Shown here: positions 36,490 to 48,309 of the stretch, piece after piece
Numbering within the stretch: the stretch's first letter is position 1
Layout of the letters: each line of letters opens with the position of its first letter
From: Atherix ibis
Taxonomy: Eukaryota; Arthropoda; Insecta; Diptera; Athericidae
DNA: 64,000 nucleotides
NCBI GenBank assembly: GCA_958298945.1
Contig: OY282605.1
Coordinates: forward strand, 41,580,811 to 41,644,810
Direction of reading: 5' to 3'
Position numbers and translations under genes: made by a program
Notes under the pieces: generated by a model
What the model was told of the DNA's origin: nothing
The model's database searches: none
The model's input: only the letters and a program-made list of their open reading frames with translations

Positions 36490-37110
36490 ACCTCTTCATC
36501 ATGAATGTATATTTGCAAATACGTTTGAATAAAACGTTACGATATATGGCAGAAAAGTAATGACTTTCTCTAATCATTGAGAGGTCCGCATAGACGTGCA
36601 GTACAAGTTTCAACATTGTCCGGTAACTACGCGACCCTATAGTTTTTCGGAAAATAAAGTATTTTCGGACGGCCAAGAAATATTGAACGACAAAACTCAC
36701 TCAGGAAAGTCTTAAACATTGAAAACTGATCTCACAAGCGAGGGCTATTGTGACGTCAGACTGTAATTAAGATTGAAAACTGTTGAACGTATTTTACGCC
36801 ACAGATCAGACATTACAGAGACTCGAATGCTCAACCATGACAAGGTTCCCTGTCACAAGTTGTCTTTAGTCTGTCGTTCATAAACCAGTTTTTAGTTTGT
36901 GGTTCCTAAACCAATTTTTAGTTTTTGGTTCCCAATATATCCTACCCCTACCCTCATATTCACTTGATCATACTCCGTGTTACTTTTTTTTATTCCCCAA
37001 GAACAAAAATCACTTGAAATGACGTTCTTGAAAAAGGCCCCATCGATAACATCCAAAGCAGCGTAACCGAGGAGCTGAATGAGATTCCAGTTGGTGTTTT
37101 CTAGCACCGC
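36490..37110 (+). mobile_element. Group D mariner relic
   Basis: A decayed + strand transposase. A word CCGGTAACTACGCGACCCTA at 36619-36638, also found at 43319, is shared with the other group D relic. Later pieces read LNHDKVPCHKLSLV (about 36830-36875, second catalytic block), LDHTPCYFFLFPKNKNHLK (about 36964-37020, third block) and, in another frame, DNIQSSVTEELNEIPVGVF (about 37047-37105). A 26-bp tandem duplication lies at 36882-36933. Its 3' end abuts the DD41D element. Confidence 0.6.
36882..36933. repeat. 26-bp tandem duplication
   Basis: Two adjacent units of the form aaacca-ttttagttt-ggttcc, differing at a few positions, inside the group D relic. Confidence 0.75.
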
Positions 37111-38175
37111 TCAAGGTATCTACTTCGAAGAGACTTTTATAATAAAATTCGTTAAGCAATTTCGCGAAACTGGTTTGTTGGTTGCCAAAGCAACTCGTTC
37201 CCGCTTTAACGGGTATCACGTCAGTGCGTACGACCGAGAATATTGCCGCCGCTGCTGGAAATGTCAGTGATCATCCATCAACATCAACTCGTCACTGTTC
37301 TCAGGAATTGAACATTTCTCGCACTTCTCTTTTGTGAATTTTGCACAAAGACCTCGGTATGAAAGCTTACAAAGTTCAAATAGTCCAACAACTAAAGCCG
37401 CATGACCATCCGTGGTTTTGCCCACTGGGCATTTTTACCGAAAAATCATCTTTTCGGTGAGGTCCATTTCCACCTCGGTGGGTATGTCAACAAACAAAAT
37501 TGTCGCATCTGGGGCTCAGAAAATCCATACGTCACCATGGAAAATCCGATGCAGCCACAACAAGTCACGGTTTGGTGCGGATTTTGGAGTGGAGGCATCA
37601 TTGGCCCGTTTTTCTTCGAAAACGATGAAGGAGCCGCCGTTACGGTCAATGGTGAGCGCTATCGTGGCATGCTCAACGAATTTTTGTTTCCAAAAGTTGA
37701 AGAGAATGGCATGGACGACATTTGGTTTCAACAGGACGGGGCCACTTGCCACACAGCCATCGTAACAATCTAACTTTTGGGCACTGCTTTCGAAATCAGA
37801 ATAATCAGCCGAAATTCTGATGTCAATTGGCCGCCTCGGAGCTGTGATTTGAGCTCGTTGGATTATTTTCTGTGGAGAGCCGTTAAGTATAAATGTTACC
37901 ATCCAGAGATAATTGAGGCCTTGAAACACGAAATCAAAGTTGCCATTGAAGAGATACAGGCCCAGACTATCGAAAATGTGCTGAAAAATTGGGTCGAGCG
38001 AATGGTGTACTGTAAGGCCATCCGTGGCAATCATTTAAATAATGTTGTGTTTCATTTTTAAATTTCAAGGCTCATTCTTTCTAATAAAACCGGAAATTTA
38101 AAAAAATATGCACTAGTTTTTTTTTTATTTGAGTGTATCTCTAAAAAAAATGCTACTTTTAAATGGTCCACCCTG
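37110..38175 (+). mobile_element. DD41D mariner, 5' truncated, inactivated
   Basis: The right terminus ends CCACCCTG|TA at 38175; no left TIR. Frames in order: KFVKQFRETGLLVAKATRSR (N-terminal helix-turn-helix region, about 37145-37205), NISRTSL, a junction near 37400 that deletes the middle of the linker, then HFHLGGYVNKQNCRIWGSEN, VTVWCGFWSGGIIGPFFF, DIWFQQDGATCHTA, a stop at 37771-37773, and ISRNSDVNWPPRSCDLSSLD then YFLW to the TAA at 38059-38061. The residues before HFHL read FGEV, where the 17.5-kb copy has FSDEA, so the first catalytic Asp is lost; the second and third remain, 41 apart. Confidence 0.85.
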
Positions 38176-39289
38176 TACAATATGAATTAGAGTTAAGAAT
38201 TTTAATATTTCTTTAAGTGTAAAAGAAAAACTATAACATTTAAATTAGCTAATATTAAAGAACTACTGGAGGGACCCATTCTATTTGACATAATTTTATG
38301 TCACCAGATCTTCTCCAAGCGGAAATAAATCGAACAACTTGTATATATATTTATGTGTAGAATTTTTTGTGTAAAGAAGACCCTCACTGACATCTAGTGT
38401 TCGTAATGTCAGTGAGAGTCTTATCTACACTTAAAAAGTGTAATTAATTATTTTATATTTTCTACAATATTTTGATATGAAATGGAATTTTATCGGAGAG
38501 TTTTAAAACGTCATTTTCTCTATGAAGTGGTAGCATATCGAACACAGAGCATATTTAAGATGTCTTTACATTTTTAATTTTGACAGATATCCGAAAATTG
38601 AATTTTAAGTTTTTTTCTTCTATTTAAAATCTAAAGTATTTTCGAACAAGTAAGAAAAATTTATGCATTTAAACAAATATTTATATTTGTAAGGCAACTT
38701 AAAAGCAATTTACTATAATAGACAGACAGAATTTTTATGTAATGGCTGAGTGGTGGTTGTATTTTACAAATATAGGTTACCTTTTTACTTTCTTTTATTG
38801 TAGTAGCCACCAAATGTTTCATAATTGAAAAAAAAAATAAAATAAAATAGATATAACTATTTCTTCCTACCGCAGGAAGAACTGGAGAAAAAAATCATTG
38901 AACAAATGAAGCCTAAAAATTGTAAAAAGGCCAGTCTACTCCACACGAAGTAATACCTGACGGTAGGGTCATGGGGAGTCCTATTTGAAAAACCGAGACA
39001 AAGGTTTTGGTGGGGAAGAAGCCTACACGTACATTCGGTAGGGATCGGCAACCCTAGTGTATCTCTCAAAAAAATATGTTCCTGACACTGTGCTATGGTG
39101 CTTAGAGTATACTTTTATTGCAGTGTATTGAAATATGCCTTTAATAAGAGAGCTATATGATTAGTACTTGGCCTTGACAAGAAAAAAACATTTTTGTGTG
39201 TAAATTTCTTTTTATTTGTAGATACTGTATCATTTTAGCTCAATACACTTAGTTCAATATATTTCTATTTTTTGTATTCCATCAAAAAA
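38176..39289. other. Mostly non-coding stretch
   Basis: Contains the short imperfect hairpin at 38369-38430 (listed separately) and, at about 38870-39080, a GC-richer patch (minus-strand frame RYYFVWSRLAFLQFLGFICS) that may be a LINE 3' remnant but cannot be assigned. The rest is AT-rich. Confidence 0.4.
38369..38430. repeat. Short hairpin, 25-bp arms with three mismatches
   Basis: Left arm 38369-38393 and right arm 38406-38430 pair at 22 of 25 positions, including 11 contiguous pairs next to a 12-base loop. It is the size of a small microRNA-like or MITE-like foldback. No coding context. Confidence 0.75.
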
Positions 39290-39560
39290 ATTTGATCCTT
39301 CTAACCCTTCAAAATAGGCATTTATTCATCGATGCAATCACCTTATCGTTGGAGCCAAATAATTTTCTGTTGGGCCATTTTTTCATATTTGAACCATTTT
39401 TTCATATAGGTTGGAGCTAAATCTGTTAAATGCGGAAGTAATTCGTATCCTAAATCATGAAATTTTGCTATGGCAATAACAAAATAGTGTTCGGTGTACG
39501 TTCGATAGTAGAAGTCCATTTTTTGAGTGAACTTTGGTTTCTGGTGTATAATCGTGAATC
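39290..39560 (-). mobile_element. Irritans-type mariner relic
   Basis: Minus-strand frame with FHDLGYELLPHLTDLAPTYM (about 39395-39455), matching the 'HELGYELLPHPPYSPDLAPSD' block with the YSP and final Asp lost, preceded by decayed sequence and followed by a 'CIDE'-like tail. No ends recognised. Confidence 0.5.
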
Positions 39561-39849
39561 TATGTTTAATTAACAGTTATGAATCGTTGCAAATTTTTTT
39601 TTGAATTATGCTTAAAAATGTCCAAACACTCCATTGAAGTTGTTATACGAACATGTTTTTGGTCAGGTATTAATAAACGCAGCATCCATCTTGCAGATAG
39701 CTTTCTCATACACATACTCAAAAAGATAGTTACATATTTTTTTGTTTATAAAAAGATACTTACCATGTCAGCTTTCTCACACACTTCCATTTGATAATCT
39801 TTTAAAATAATATATAATAATATATTTTATTATTCATTTCTTCGGTAGT

Positions 39850-40480
39850 ATCCTAAATTGGATGTTCTGAGTACTCAGAGCGTCATCTGTACTTGTACGA
39901 CCACAACGATCGGTACAGTAACTTCTTCTGAATCATTCTATACGATAATAAGGAATCTTCATTTCCAAAAACTACTTTTTATGCTTAGTTTTGGTTTCAG
40001 ATATTGTTTTTTTCCTTAAAAATATTGTGTTTAAATTAATTTTTTTCCATATGAAAAAAAAACTAAAAATCTTGTCTCTTTCAATGGGTGTTAAAATTAA
40101 ACTAATAAACTAATGTTTTTTAAAATTTTGCACAACGTCTTTTTGAGAATTTGAAATATCTTAAAAAATATTGTTTTTCTGATATGAGCTACATTTTTGA
40201 ATTAGCCAATGACTTATCATATTACCCTTGTTTTTTGACAGTTATTCCTATTCAGTTCTTCTGTAATCGATGTATTATCTATGACCTATGCAGGTAGTTC
40301 TACAATCTTAGGCAAATTGAGCATAGTTCTGGCAGAAAATGTCAAATTTCTTATTAAACTCATTTCACAATTATTTACTCTTTCAGTTTGTATTGTGGCA
40401 GCACTGTCGCTACGTAGAGAATTTAGATATCGAACATATAAATCAGTCTTTTTCTGCACATTTAATGGGTTTCACTTAAC
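39850..40480 (+). repeat. Dispersed repeat, copy 1 (matches 43460-43840)
   Basis: Collinear with 43460-43840 over several hundred bases: 'aaggaatcttcatt', 'cttgtctc.ttcaatgg.tg', 'ctttttgagaa', 'gatat.agctacat.tt', 'ttagccaat.acttatcatattacc', 'cagttattcctattcagttctt' and 'gtaat.gatgtattatct'. I judge it diverged by roughly a fifth. The second copy lies upstream of a group D relic, so the repeat may be the non-coding part of that element. Confidence 0.6.
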
Positions 40481-41930
40481 TGAATTTTAAAAAGAAGTTT
40501 TTTTTTTTAGCCTAAACGAATATAATTTTTTTTTTTAACTAATTAATTTTAGAACAAAACTGTTTAATACAATAAATTTAATATATTTGTTTTTGATTTA
40601 CTTTTATTAAATTTAATATAGTCTATAAAATATTTCTGCATACGAGTATCATACTACAATAAATTTTATGTGTGGGTAGGTAAGGTATATATTATTATTG
40701 TAAAAAATCCATTTTAATATTTATTAATATTTATATTACAATGTGGGTGATTACATATCCTCCTCTTTGACGCCTGAATATTATGTGAAATAATTTTTTT
40801 TACATTTTCGTGTGGAATTTTTTGTAATGAACGAAAAAAAATATAGTAAAAAACGATTATTTTAATTAAATATCATCTACAATATATTCGCCTCATATCT
40901 GTTGGTAGATTATTCAAACAAAGGCTCTGTGAAAAATGTGTAAAAAAAAATTAAGCAATAAAAACTTGAAAATAGATTTAATTTAAATTTTACTATTGCG
41001 GAGCGGAATCATTTCCAATTAAGAATTGCTTTCCGAAACTGTCACCCACAATCATCAATTTACTCTTTAGAATTGGATCTTTCAACTACTATAAATAAAT
41101 GAATGAATTGCATTAGATAAATAGTAAACATTTTAGAATATCTTTTTTGGTAGTATGTATGCAGCTGATGAATCGATGGATTACTTCTGTATCAAAAGTA
41201 TGGTGATCCAAGTGCATCGTCTCCTATTAAAACATTAACTATTGAGCTTCGAATGGAGGCTTTCGAGTCTCATTAAGTATAGTATAGATTGGCGGTTGTC
41301 AATCGGTTTCAAACAAAAAAAAAATCACAAATGTCACGATTTCTGAAGCATCCGATTGGTGAGTTTAAATGGATGACTGGTGGTAGTAGCTCTATTTGGT
41401 ACCATACCGATTTTATAAACGAACTAAATTAATAATTTTCGCAATTGTTGATGATTTCATGGACTCTATACGAATTCGTTTTTCACGTACTTCCTTTTCT
41501 TCTTACCTTGCTGATGTTGTGACACTTGTCCATATAAAAGGTAGTATTTTCCATATTTATGGAGTGTGCATTTTTACAAATTCTCATAACAGTCTACTTT
41601 GTTTTTTAGAATGTTTCATCTTATAGATGAAAATGCAATTTAATTAAGAAAAGTCTATAATTTTTTTATTTGTAAATTATGTAAGTACACTTAATAAACA
41701 TGCGTCTTGAAGCTTATAACCCGCCGTATTGACCCAGAATTATACTTGGATGGTAAGTACATAAACAATTTAATAAATTCAGTAATTAATTATTGTCAAT
41801 ATTTAAAACTTTTGCCATTTACTTTCAAAATTTAATAGATAAGCAAAAAAAAGTTAAAGAAGTTTTGGAATATTGCTATCTAAAAAGCTGAAATGATAAT
41901 TAACTAAATAAGTAAAAGTACTTCTTTTAT

Positions 41931-42019
41931 ATTTCAAGGTTAATTTAACTCTACATCAAAGTCTCCAAGAATTCTATATTTTTAGAGACTTTGATGTAGA
42001 GTTAAATTAACCTTGAAAT
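41931..42019. repeat. Perfect inverted repeat, 35-bp arms, 19-base loop
   Basis: Arm 41931-41965 (begins ATTTCAAGGTTAATTTAACT) is the exact reverse complement of 41985-42019. No mismatch in 35 positions. It lies outside any recognised element. Confidence 0.95.
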
Positions 42020-42047
42020 GTACTCGATCAAATGATCGTTTTTAATC

Positions 42048-42108
42048 GAGATCAGTTTGTTCGAGTATTTACCATTGACTTCTCAACAACGTTGAACAAA
42101 CTGATCTC
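42048..42108. repeat. Perfect inverted repeat, 15-bp arms
   Basis: GAGATCAGTTTGTTC at 42048-42062 is complemented exactly at 42094-42108, 28 bp beyond the previous hairpin. Confidence 0.85.
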
Positions 42109-42378
42109 ATTAATCATAAAATTCATGCAAACATTGCAAACCAAATTTGAATGATTTTCTTACACCGTTGAAATGATAAATAATTAACTTAAAAGAGTGT
42201 TGAAAATTAATTCTAGAGCTGAGTTAGTTAAGTCACTTTATTTAAAGATAAATTAACGTTTTTCTGCAATTGTCATGTATCTGTAATTTGAAACCATTTC
42301 GTTTGATATTAGACTGATTACTTACAAGATGCGATAGAAATTTAATGAGACTGGTATTACTAAAAGGTATCTGACAAT

Positions 42379-43304
42379 ACGATGTCTGTTCAAAAAATAT
42401 CAGGAATTTTGTGTTTTTCAAAAATTATTTATTTATTCATGAATATCTATTTTGTCCCCTTCAACGTAGTCCCCACCAGATATTATACACTTATGGCAAC
42501 GTTTTTTCCAATCCTCGAAGCACTTCAAAGAATTATTTTTTGTGATATTGTTCAGCTCCTCCTTCGATGCCGTCTTTATCTCCTCAATCGTAGCGTAGCG
42601 TCATCCTTTCGTGGGTCTCTTCAGTTTCGGGAACAAGAAAAAGTCACAGAAGGCCAGATCTGAGGAATACGGTGACTGCGGCATTATTAGTGTGTTGTTT
42701 TTGGCCAAAAATTCGCGCACAAGCAACAATGCGTGAGCAGGGACGTTATCATGGTGCAAAAGCCAATTTTTGTTCTTCCATAAATCCGGGTGTTTCTGGC
42801 GGATTGCTTCGAGCAACTTATGCATAACTTGCAGGTAATATTCCTTATTAACCGTTCTATCCTGTGGTAAGAAATCATGATGCACCACGCCCCTGCAATC
42901 GAAGAAAACTGTAAGCAAAACCTTCGCTTTTCGTCGTTCACATCTTCTCGGCCCTCTGAGAGCATTTTGTACCACAGATAAACGTTGCTTCGGTCCAAGG
43001 TAACTTCATCATATGCCACAGTCAAAATTTGGAATGCGTCAGCGCAATTAAATTTGTTTTTCACACAAAATTTGAAACAGATTTTTTGATCCATTTTTTG
43101 GAATGGGCAAAAATCGAAGATGAGCCAAAACACGTGCAAACAAAGCAGCTGTCAAAAATTATTGTAACTGAACATTCAAAATGGCCGAACTTGTCGGCAT
43201 AAGTGAGAGACATGAGTATCAACATAACGCCACAAAAAATCAAAAACCGAATATACGTAACCCGCGTCAATTCAAAATTCACGATACTTTTTGAGCAGAC
43301 CTCG
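42379..43304 (-). mobile_element. Group A mariner (copy A6), internally deleted
   Basis: A 926-bp element with both termini, flanked by TA (42377-42378 and 43305-43306). The minus-strand transposase has an N-terminus ICFKFCVKNKFNCADAFQIL, RSNVYLWYKMLSEGREDVND, then a deletion that jumps to KVLLTVFFDCRGVVHHDFLP and removes the linker and first catalytic block. It continues through HHDNVPAHALLLV, YSSDLAFCDFFLFPKLKRPT to a frameshifted C-terminus. The structure is 5' to 3', that is, a normal mariner rather than the two-5'-end form. Confidence 0.88.
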
Positions 43305-43318
43305 TACTAGGGACTTTT

Positions 43319-44310
43319 CCGGTAACTACGCGACCCTATAGGAACGTGTTAAGTAATCGGTTTTTTTAAGTGTACCAACAAATTTTGTGTTGAGCTTGAT
43401 GAATCTGGGAGTTTAACTTATGAAAAGATGTCATTCCTTCGAAAGAGCACACATTTTTCGATAATAAGGGAATCTTCATTATAATTTTTAAGTTATTAAT
43501 TTTTAAGTGTTTTAATTTACTTTTTTCCATGTGAAGAAAAAAACACAAATCTTGTCTCCTTCAATGGCTGGTAAAACTAAAATAATAAACAGATGTTATT
43601 AAAATTTGGCATGACATCTTTTTGAGAAAGCTGAATGATGTAAAAAATGTCGTTTTGCTGATATCAGCTACATCTTCAAATTAGCCAATAACTTATCATA
43701 TTACCCTTATTTTTTTGGCAGTTATTCCTATTCAGTTCTTTTGTAATCTATGTATTATCTATAACCTATCTAGTAGTTCTATAACCAGTAGTTCTTGTCA
43801 AACTAATTTCAAAACTATTTTTTGGAGGTGTCATTAATAATTTTTGGGGAGTTAAAAAGCCGTGGAGAACGAACCTCATTCAGAGAGGCTTTGAAAATCG
43901 AAAGCTGAAGAAAATGTGGAACGTTTGAGGGCTCTGGTATTAACCGTCGATAAATAAAAAAGTCCTTATATATAAGGCATTGAAAATTGGGGATCTTCAC
44001 ATAAGATCAGTAATTGCAGACACCCACGATCACAACGCCATCTGTCACGCGACCATTTTTTTCAATGATTCCTGCAGTTCTCAGCCGTCCTATTTATCTT
44101 GATCCCTGTAACTTTTTTTTTCCTTCCACAGAATTAAAAAATGCTTGAAAGGACGTCATTTAGGTACTATCGATTATATCCAAAGGAGCGTAATATAGTA
44201 GCTGAAGCTGGTTCGAGTTGTAGGCTATCAGAACTGCTACGAACAGTGGAAATAACGCCTACGCCAGTGGTAGAGCTGCCTAAGCAAACTGCTTCTAAAG
44301 GAATAATATT
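43319..44310 (+). mobile_element. Group D mariner relic with long non-coding part
   Basis: Begins with the CCGGTAACTACGCGACCCTA word shared with 36619, continues with the dispersed repeat (43460-43840), then a decayed transposase: VENEPHSERL, KAEENVERLRALVLT (about 43855-43970), HDHNAICHATIFFND (about 44025-44070), FFSFHRIKKCLKGRHLGTID (about 44115-44175) and VGYQNCYEQWK (about 44215-44250). Stops are frequent. These match the family pattern of DD34D mariners with HDNAPCH and YEQWK blocks. Confidence 0.6.
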
Positions 44311-44451
44311 GATGTATGCAAATAAAATAAATTTATTTACTGTCAACATATGTAAATTGTGTTTGGTTACTAGTATTATTAGTATTTTGTTAAAAATATG
44401 CATTTTAGAGTATATTTATCAAAACAATTTCTTTTTTGCTTTTTAATTATA

Positions 44452-46800
44452 TTGGGTGTAAGGGAAAGTTCTGTCGTTTTTGAACATTTGCACTTGTATG
44501 TGTTGTTGATTCTTAGCGAGAATTCTGATTCGATTGAAATCGATTTAAACCGTTAGATTACTATATGATTGATGGTTTATATACAGTTTTTCGTATTTTT
44601 GTCAGTTTTTTTAAACTTTTAAAAGAGTTAACATGTGTGAAGAAAAAAAGGGAACAACGCAAAGGAGGCAAAAACTTGTGTGGCGTGTTTGGAGAAGACG
44701 CAGTAACAGCTCGAATATACCAGAGATGGTTAGCGAAATCTCGTTCTGGTGATTTTTCTTTGAAAGAAAACCCTGTTCATGAAGTCTACCAGACATCAAT
44801 GACGAAGTACTACACAGTATGATCAGGACAAATCCAATGTTAAATTCCACAGAAGTGGCCTTCAAGCTTGGAATTCATCAGACTACTACTTTAAACCACA
44901 TTAAAGAGCTTGGTTTTATGTCCAAACACTCTGTTTGGGTGCCACACAAATTAGGCGAAAACAATTTAAAGGGTCGAATTTCAATATGTTCTTCAAATCT
45001 TACTCATCACAAAATGGAACCGTTTTTGGACCGCTTGGTGACTGGTGATGAAAATTGGATAGTTTATAAACATGTAGAAAAAAGGGGAGACAACACCCAC
45101 CGGAGGGGTATTTTCCACTATGAGTTGTTGAAAGAAAATTATACGATCGATGCTGATCGTTACTGTTCGCTACTTGATATTTCGAATAAGGAAATTCAAC
45201 GTAAACGTCCATATTTGGCCAACATAAAGGGTGTAATTCTTCATCATGACAACGCTAGACGGCACGTGGCAAGAAAAGCCGTACAAAAAATTGCAGAGTT
45301 GGATTGGGAAACTCTACCTCAGCCAACATATTCTCCAGATATTCCACCATCTGACTATCATCTGTTTAGGTCTCTGCAAAACTTTCTTGATGGAAATGAA
45401 TACGAGGTCTGTTCAAAAAGTATCGCGAATTTTGTGTTTTTTCAAAAGTTATTTATTTATTCTGAATATTTATTTTGTCCCCTTCAAAGTAATCCCCACC
45501 AGATATTATACACTTGTGCCAACGTTTTTTCCAATCCTCGAAGCACTTCAAAAAATCATTTTTTGTGATCTTGTTCAGCTTCTTCCTCAATGCCGTCTTT
45601 ATCTCCTCAACCATAGCGTAGCGTCGTCCTTTCATAGGGCTCTTCAGTTTCGGGAACAATAAAAAATCACAGGGGGCCAGATCTGGGGAATACGGTGGCT
45701 ACGGCATTATTGGTATGTTGTTTTTGGCCAAAGATTCGCGCACAAGCACCGATACGTGAGCAGGGGCGTTATCATGGTGCAAAAGCCAAGTTTTGTTCTT
45801 CCACAAATCCGGGTGTTTCTGGTGGATTGTTTCTCGCAACTTGCGCAAAACTTGCAGGTTATATTCCTTATTGACCGTTCTAACCTGTGGCAAGAACTCT
45901 TCAATCGAAGAAAACTGTCAGCAAAATCTTCACATTCGACCGAATTTGGCGCGCTTTTCTCGGTCTTGGCTCGTGCGGCTGCTTTCATTGGGATGATTGA
46001 GCTTTGTTTTCCATGTCATAGCCATAAACCCTTAATTCATCATCAGTTATGATCCTTTGGAGCAAATTTGGGTCATCGGGGGAAAGAGTCCAATAGCTCC
46101 TTAGCAATGTTAATGCGATGCTGTTTTTGGTCGAAATTGAGCAATTTTGGTACGATTTTCGCGGTGACCCGTCTTATGCCAAATCATTGATAAAAATCGA
46201 ATGGCACGAGCCAATCGCTATGTTGAAGTCCTCAGCAACTTCTCTAACGGTAATTCGTCCGGCACGCTTTTCGTCGTTCACATCTTCTCGGCCCTCTGAG
46301 AACATTTTGTACCACCGATAAACGTTGCTTCGATCCAAGATAGCTTCACCATATGCCACAGTCAACATTCGGAATGCGTCCGCACAATTAATTTTGTTTT
46401 TCACACAAAATTTTATACAGATTCTTTGATCCATTTTTTGGAATGGGAAAAAATCGATAACGAGCCAAAACACTTGCAAGCAAAGCAACTGTTAAAAATT
46501 AACTGAATATTCAAAATGACCGAACTTATGGGCATAAATGAGAGACATGAGTACCACCATAGCGCTATAAAAAAATCGAAAATCGAATATACGTAACCCG
46601 CGGAAATTCAAAATTCGTGATAATTTTTGAACATACCTCGTATATAAATTATGAGGATGTCCCCAAATGGCAGTGGAAGAATACTTTGCATTAAAAAATG
46701 AAGACTTTTTTTTCCAGGGGATTGGATAAGCTGCCAGACCGCTAGCAGATAGTTGGAACTAATAAAGGAAATTATATTTTGAATTAAGTTTTGAATAAAA
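44452..46800 (+). mobile_element. Mellifera-type mariner split by a group A mariner
   Basis: The left terminus TTGGGTGTAAGGGAAAGTTC follows TA at 44450-44451. The + strand transposase reads KICGVFGEDAVTAR-like (about 44680), WLAKSRSGDFSLKENP, an in-frame region from 44819 (MIRTNPMLNSTEVAFKLGIH, WVPHKLGENNLKGRISICSS), MEPFLDRLVTGDENWIVYKH, then a deletion, HHDNARRHVARKAVQKIAEL and PTYSPDIPPSDYHLF. At 45401 the frame is cut by a TA-flanked group A element. Homology resumes after 46642 with NYEDVPKWQWKN-like and LDKLPDR sequence to about 46790. All three catalytic Asp are present in pieces, but the region between ENWIVY and YELLKEN is deleted and there are stops. The right TIR was not found. Confidence 0.82.
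45403..46640 (-). mobile_element. Group A mariner (copy A7), near full length, nested
   Basis: A 1238-bp element between TA 45401-45402 and TA 46641-46642. Transposase start at 46434 on minus (MDQRICIKFCVKNKINCADA), stop at 45453 (GDYFEGDKINIQNK). Pieces in order: RMLTVAYGEAILDRSNVYRW, a deletion after KRAG removing the GRPSTSTTDENID segment, RITVREVAEDFNIAIGSCHS, NFDQKQHRINIAKEL in another frame, TKLNHPNESSRTSQDREKRAK-type frameshifted sequence, QVRTVNKEYNLQVLRKLRET, HHDNAPAHVSVLV and FLKCFEDWKKRWHKC. Frameshifts lie near 45905-46000 and 45660-45700. It is younger than the mellifera-type element it interrupts. Confidence 0.88.
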
Positions 46801-48300
46801 AGTGATTTGACCGAACCAAATCCACCTGCAAATGGTAGAATTCAAATTTTGATTAAATGCAGGTTACAAGAATTATTTAGTTTTTCCGTTTAAAAAAAAA
46901 TTATATAATTGACTCTGTAAAAGAAAATCCCAGTTAAGTTGTATCTTTGACGACAACCGTTTATCGAATAGTCGACCATTCTGATTTTATTGTATCTGCC
47001 CGAGGAGCGATAGATGGCTTGAGCATACACGTATGAATAGAATGTTCAGAAATTATGTCAAGCTCGAAGATTATGTACAAAAACATGATTTATGTTTCAA
47101 TTGATAGACTAACACATATTATTTATTTAATTATACACGAATTATTGCATAAATTTTGATTTAGCGAGACTTTTGAATTTTATGAAAATTGTAGAAATAT
47201 TTCACAATTGAAAATAGAAAATTTCATGGCTTCTTTTTGATATCATGAATTTTATTCTTTTCCGGGTTGCTGTTACTTATTAATTTTGAAACTGAAAACT
47301 ATCATATTCGTATAATATAAAGTGATAGTTTCCAAATAAATTGTTTCTATTATAAAGTGTATTATTGTTTTTATTTAAATATAAAATAATGCAGTGATTA
47401 TCAGCTCGAAAATGTCAATCAATTTCTAAATGTATTAAATTGTACAGTATTTACTATAAATAGTATGTAATAAATTTTATTCTATTTGATGGCAAGAAAA
47501 GCTATAATTACGATGAAAAAGAATAACAATTTATTGTCAGTAACAGTTTTGATAGTGAAAATGAGCAAACGTTACTATTTACAATTTTATTTAGAAGGTG
47601 TAAAAGGTTTTTCATATTCAAATAATAAATAAATTCAATAAAAATGTGGAAATATGAATTTATATATAGTACTGTGGTGGCAAAAATAGTTTTTTTTATC
47701 CTACTTTAGAAAAAAGAAAATAGACTTTAAATACATATTTTGATTAAATTTTTATTCTATATTATTGCTTTTTTTCCTTAGATTATAAATGCAGTTTTTA
47801 CATTTGTAATCTAATTGAAATATTTACTTTTGATTATTTTTTTTAAACTTTACGATTACCGATTAATTTTATTTAATGATCATATTTGCTGATATTATTT
47901 GGTAGTAAATTTCATTCTTTTAAAACTCATTTTATGATTCCTAATCATTATTGATCGTTTTTTTGAGTGTTGTTGGTAAAGGAGTAAATTTTTTTACAAA
48001 AAATTGATCGAAATAATTCGAGTAGTGATATTAAATGGAGAATATGATTATAATATTGGAATAACTCCACAAAAAATGTTAAATGATTATTGGTTAGTCG
48101 AAAAAGTTCGTGGTATTTTCCGACAGATGGAGTAAAAAGCAAATATCTCAGTAAATAATTGTTGGATTATAACAACAATGAATATGCGTTTGAAAGGTGA
48201 TACTTAATGCTTTGTGTAGGGCAAAATTTTATTAAAATCGTTGTAGTGTATGAAAAGTTATTCAAGTTCGAAAATAGATCAGAATAAAGAGTAACTTGCT
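46801..48300. other. AT-rich stretch without recognised features
   Basis: A patch at about 46930-47050 (TTGACGACAACCGTTTATCG and following) may be the lost 3' end of the preceding mariner. The remainder is AT-rich and without frames of note. Confidence 0.4.
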
Positions 48301-48309
48301 ATACTTTAC

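Larger units (their letters stand above)
40481..42378. other. AT-rich stretch with two adjacent hairpins
   Basis: No gene recognised. A GC-balanced patch at about 41150-41420 could be decayed element sequence but is not assignable. It contains the perfect hairpins at 41931-42019 and 42048-42108. Confidence 0.4.
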
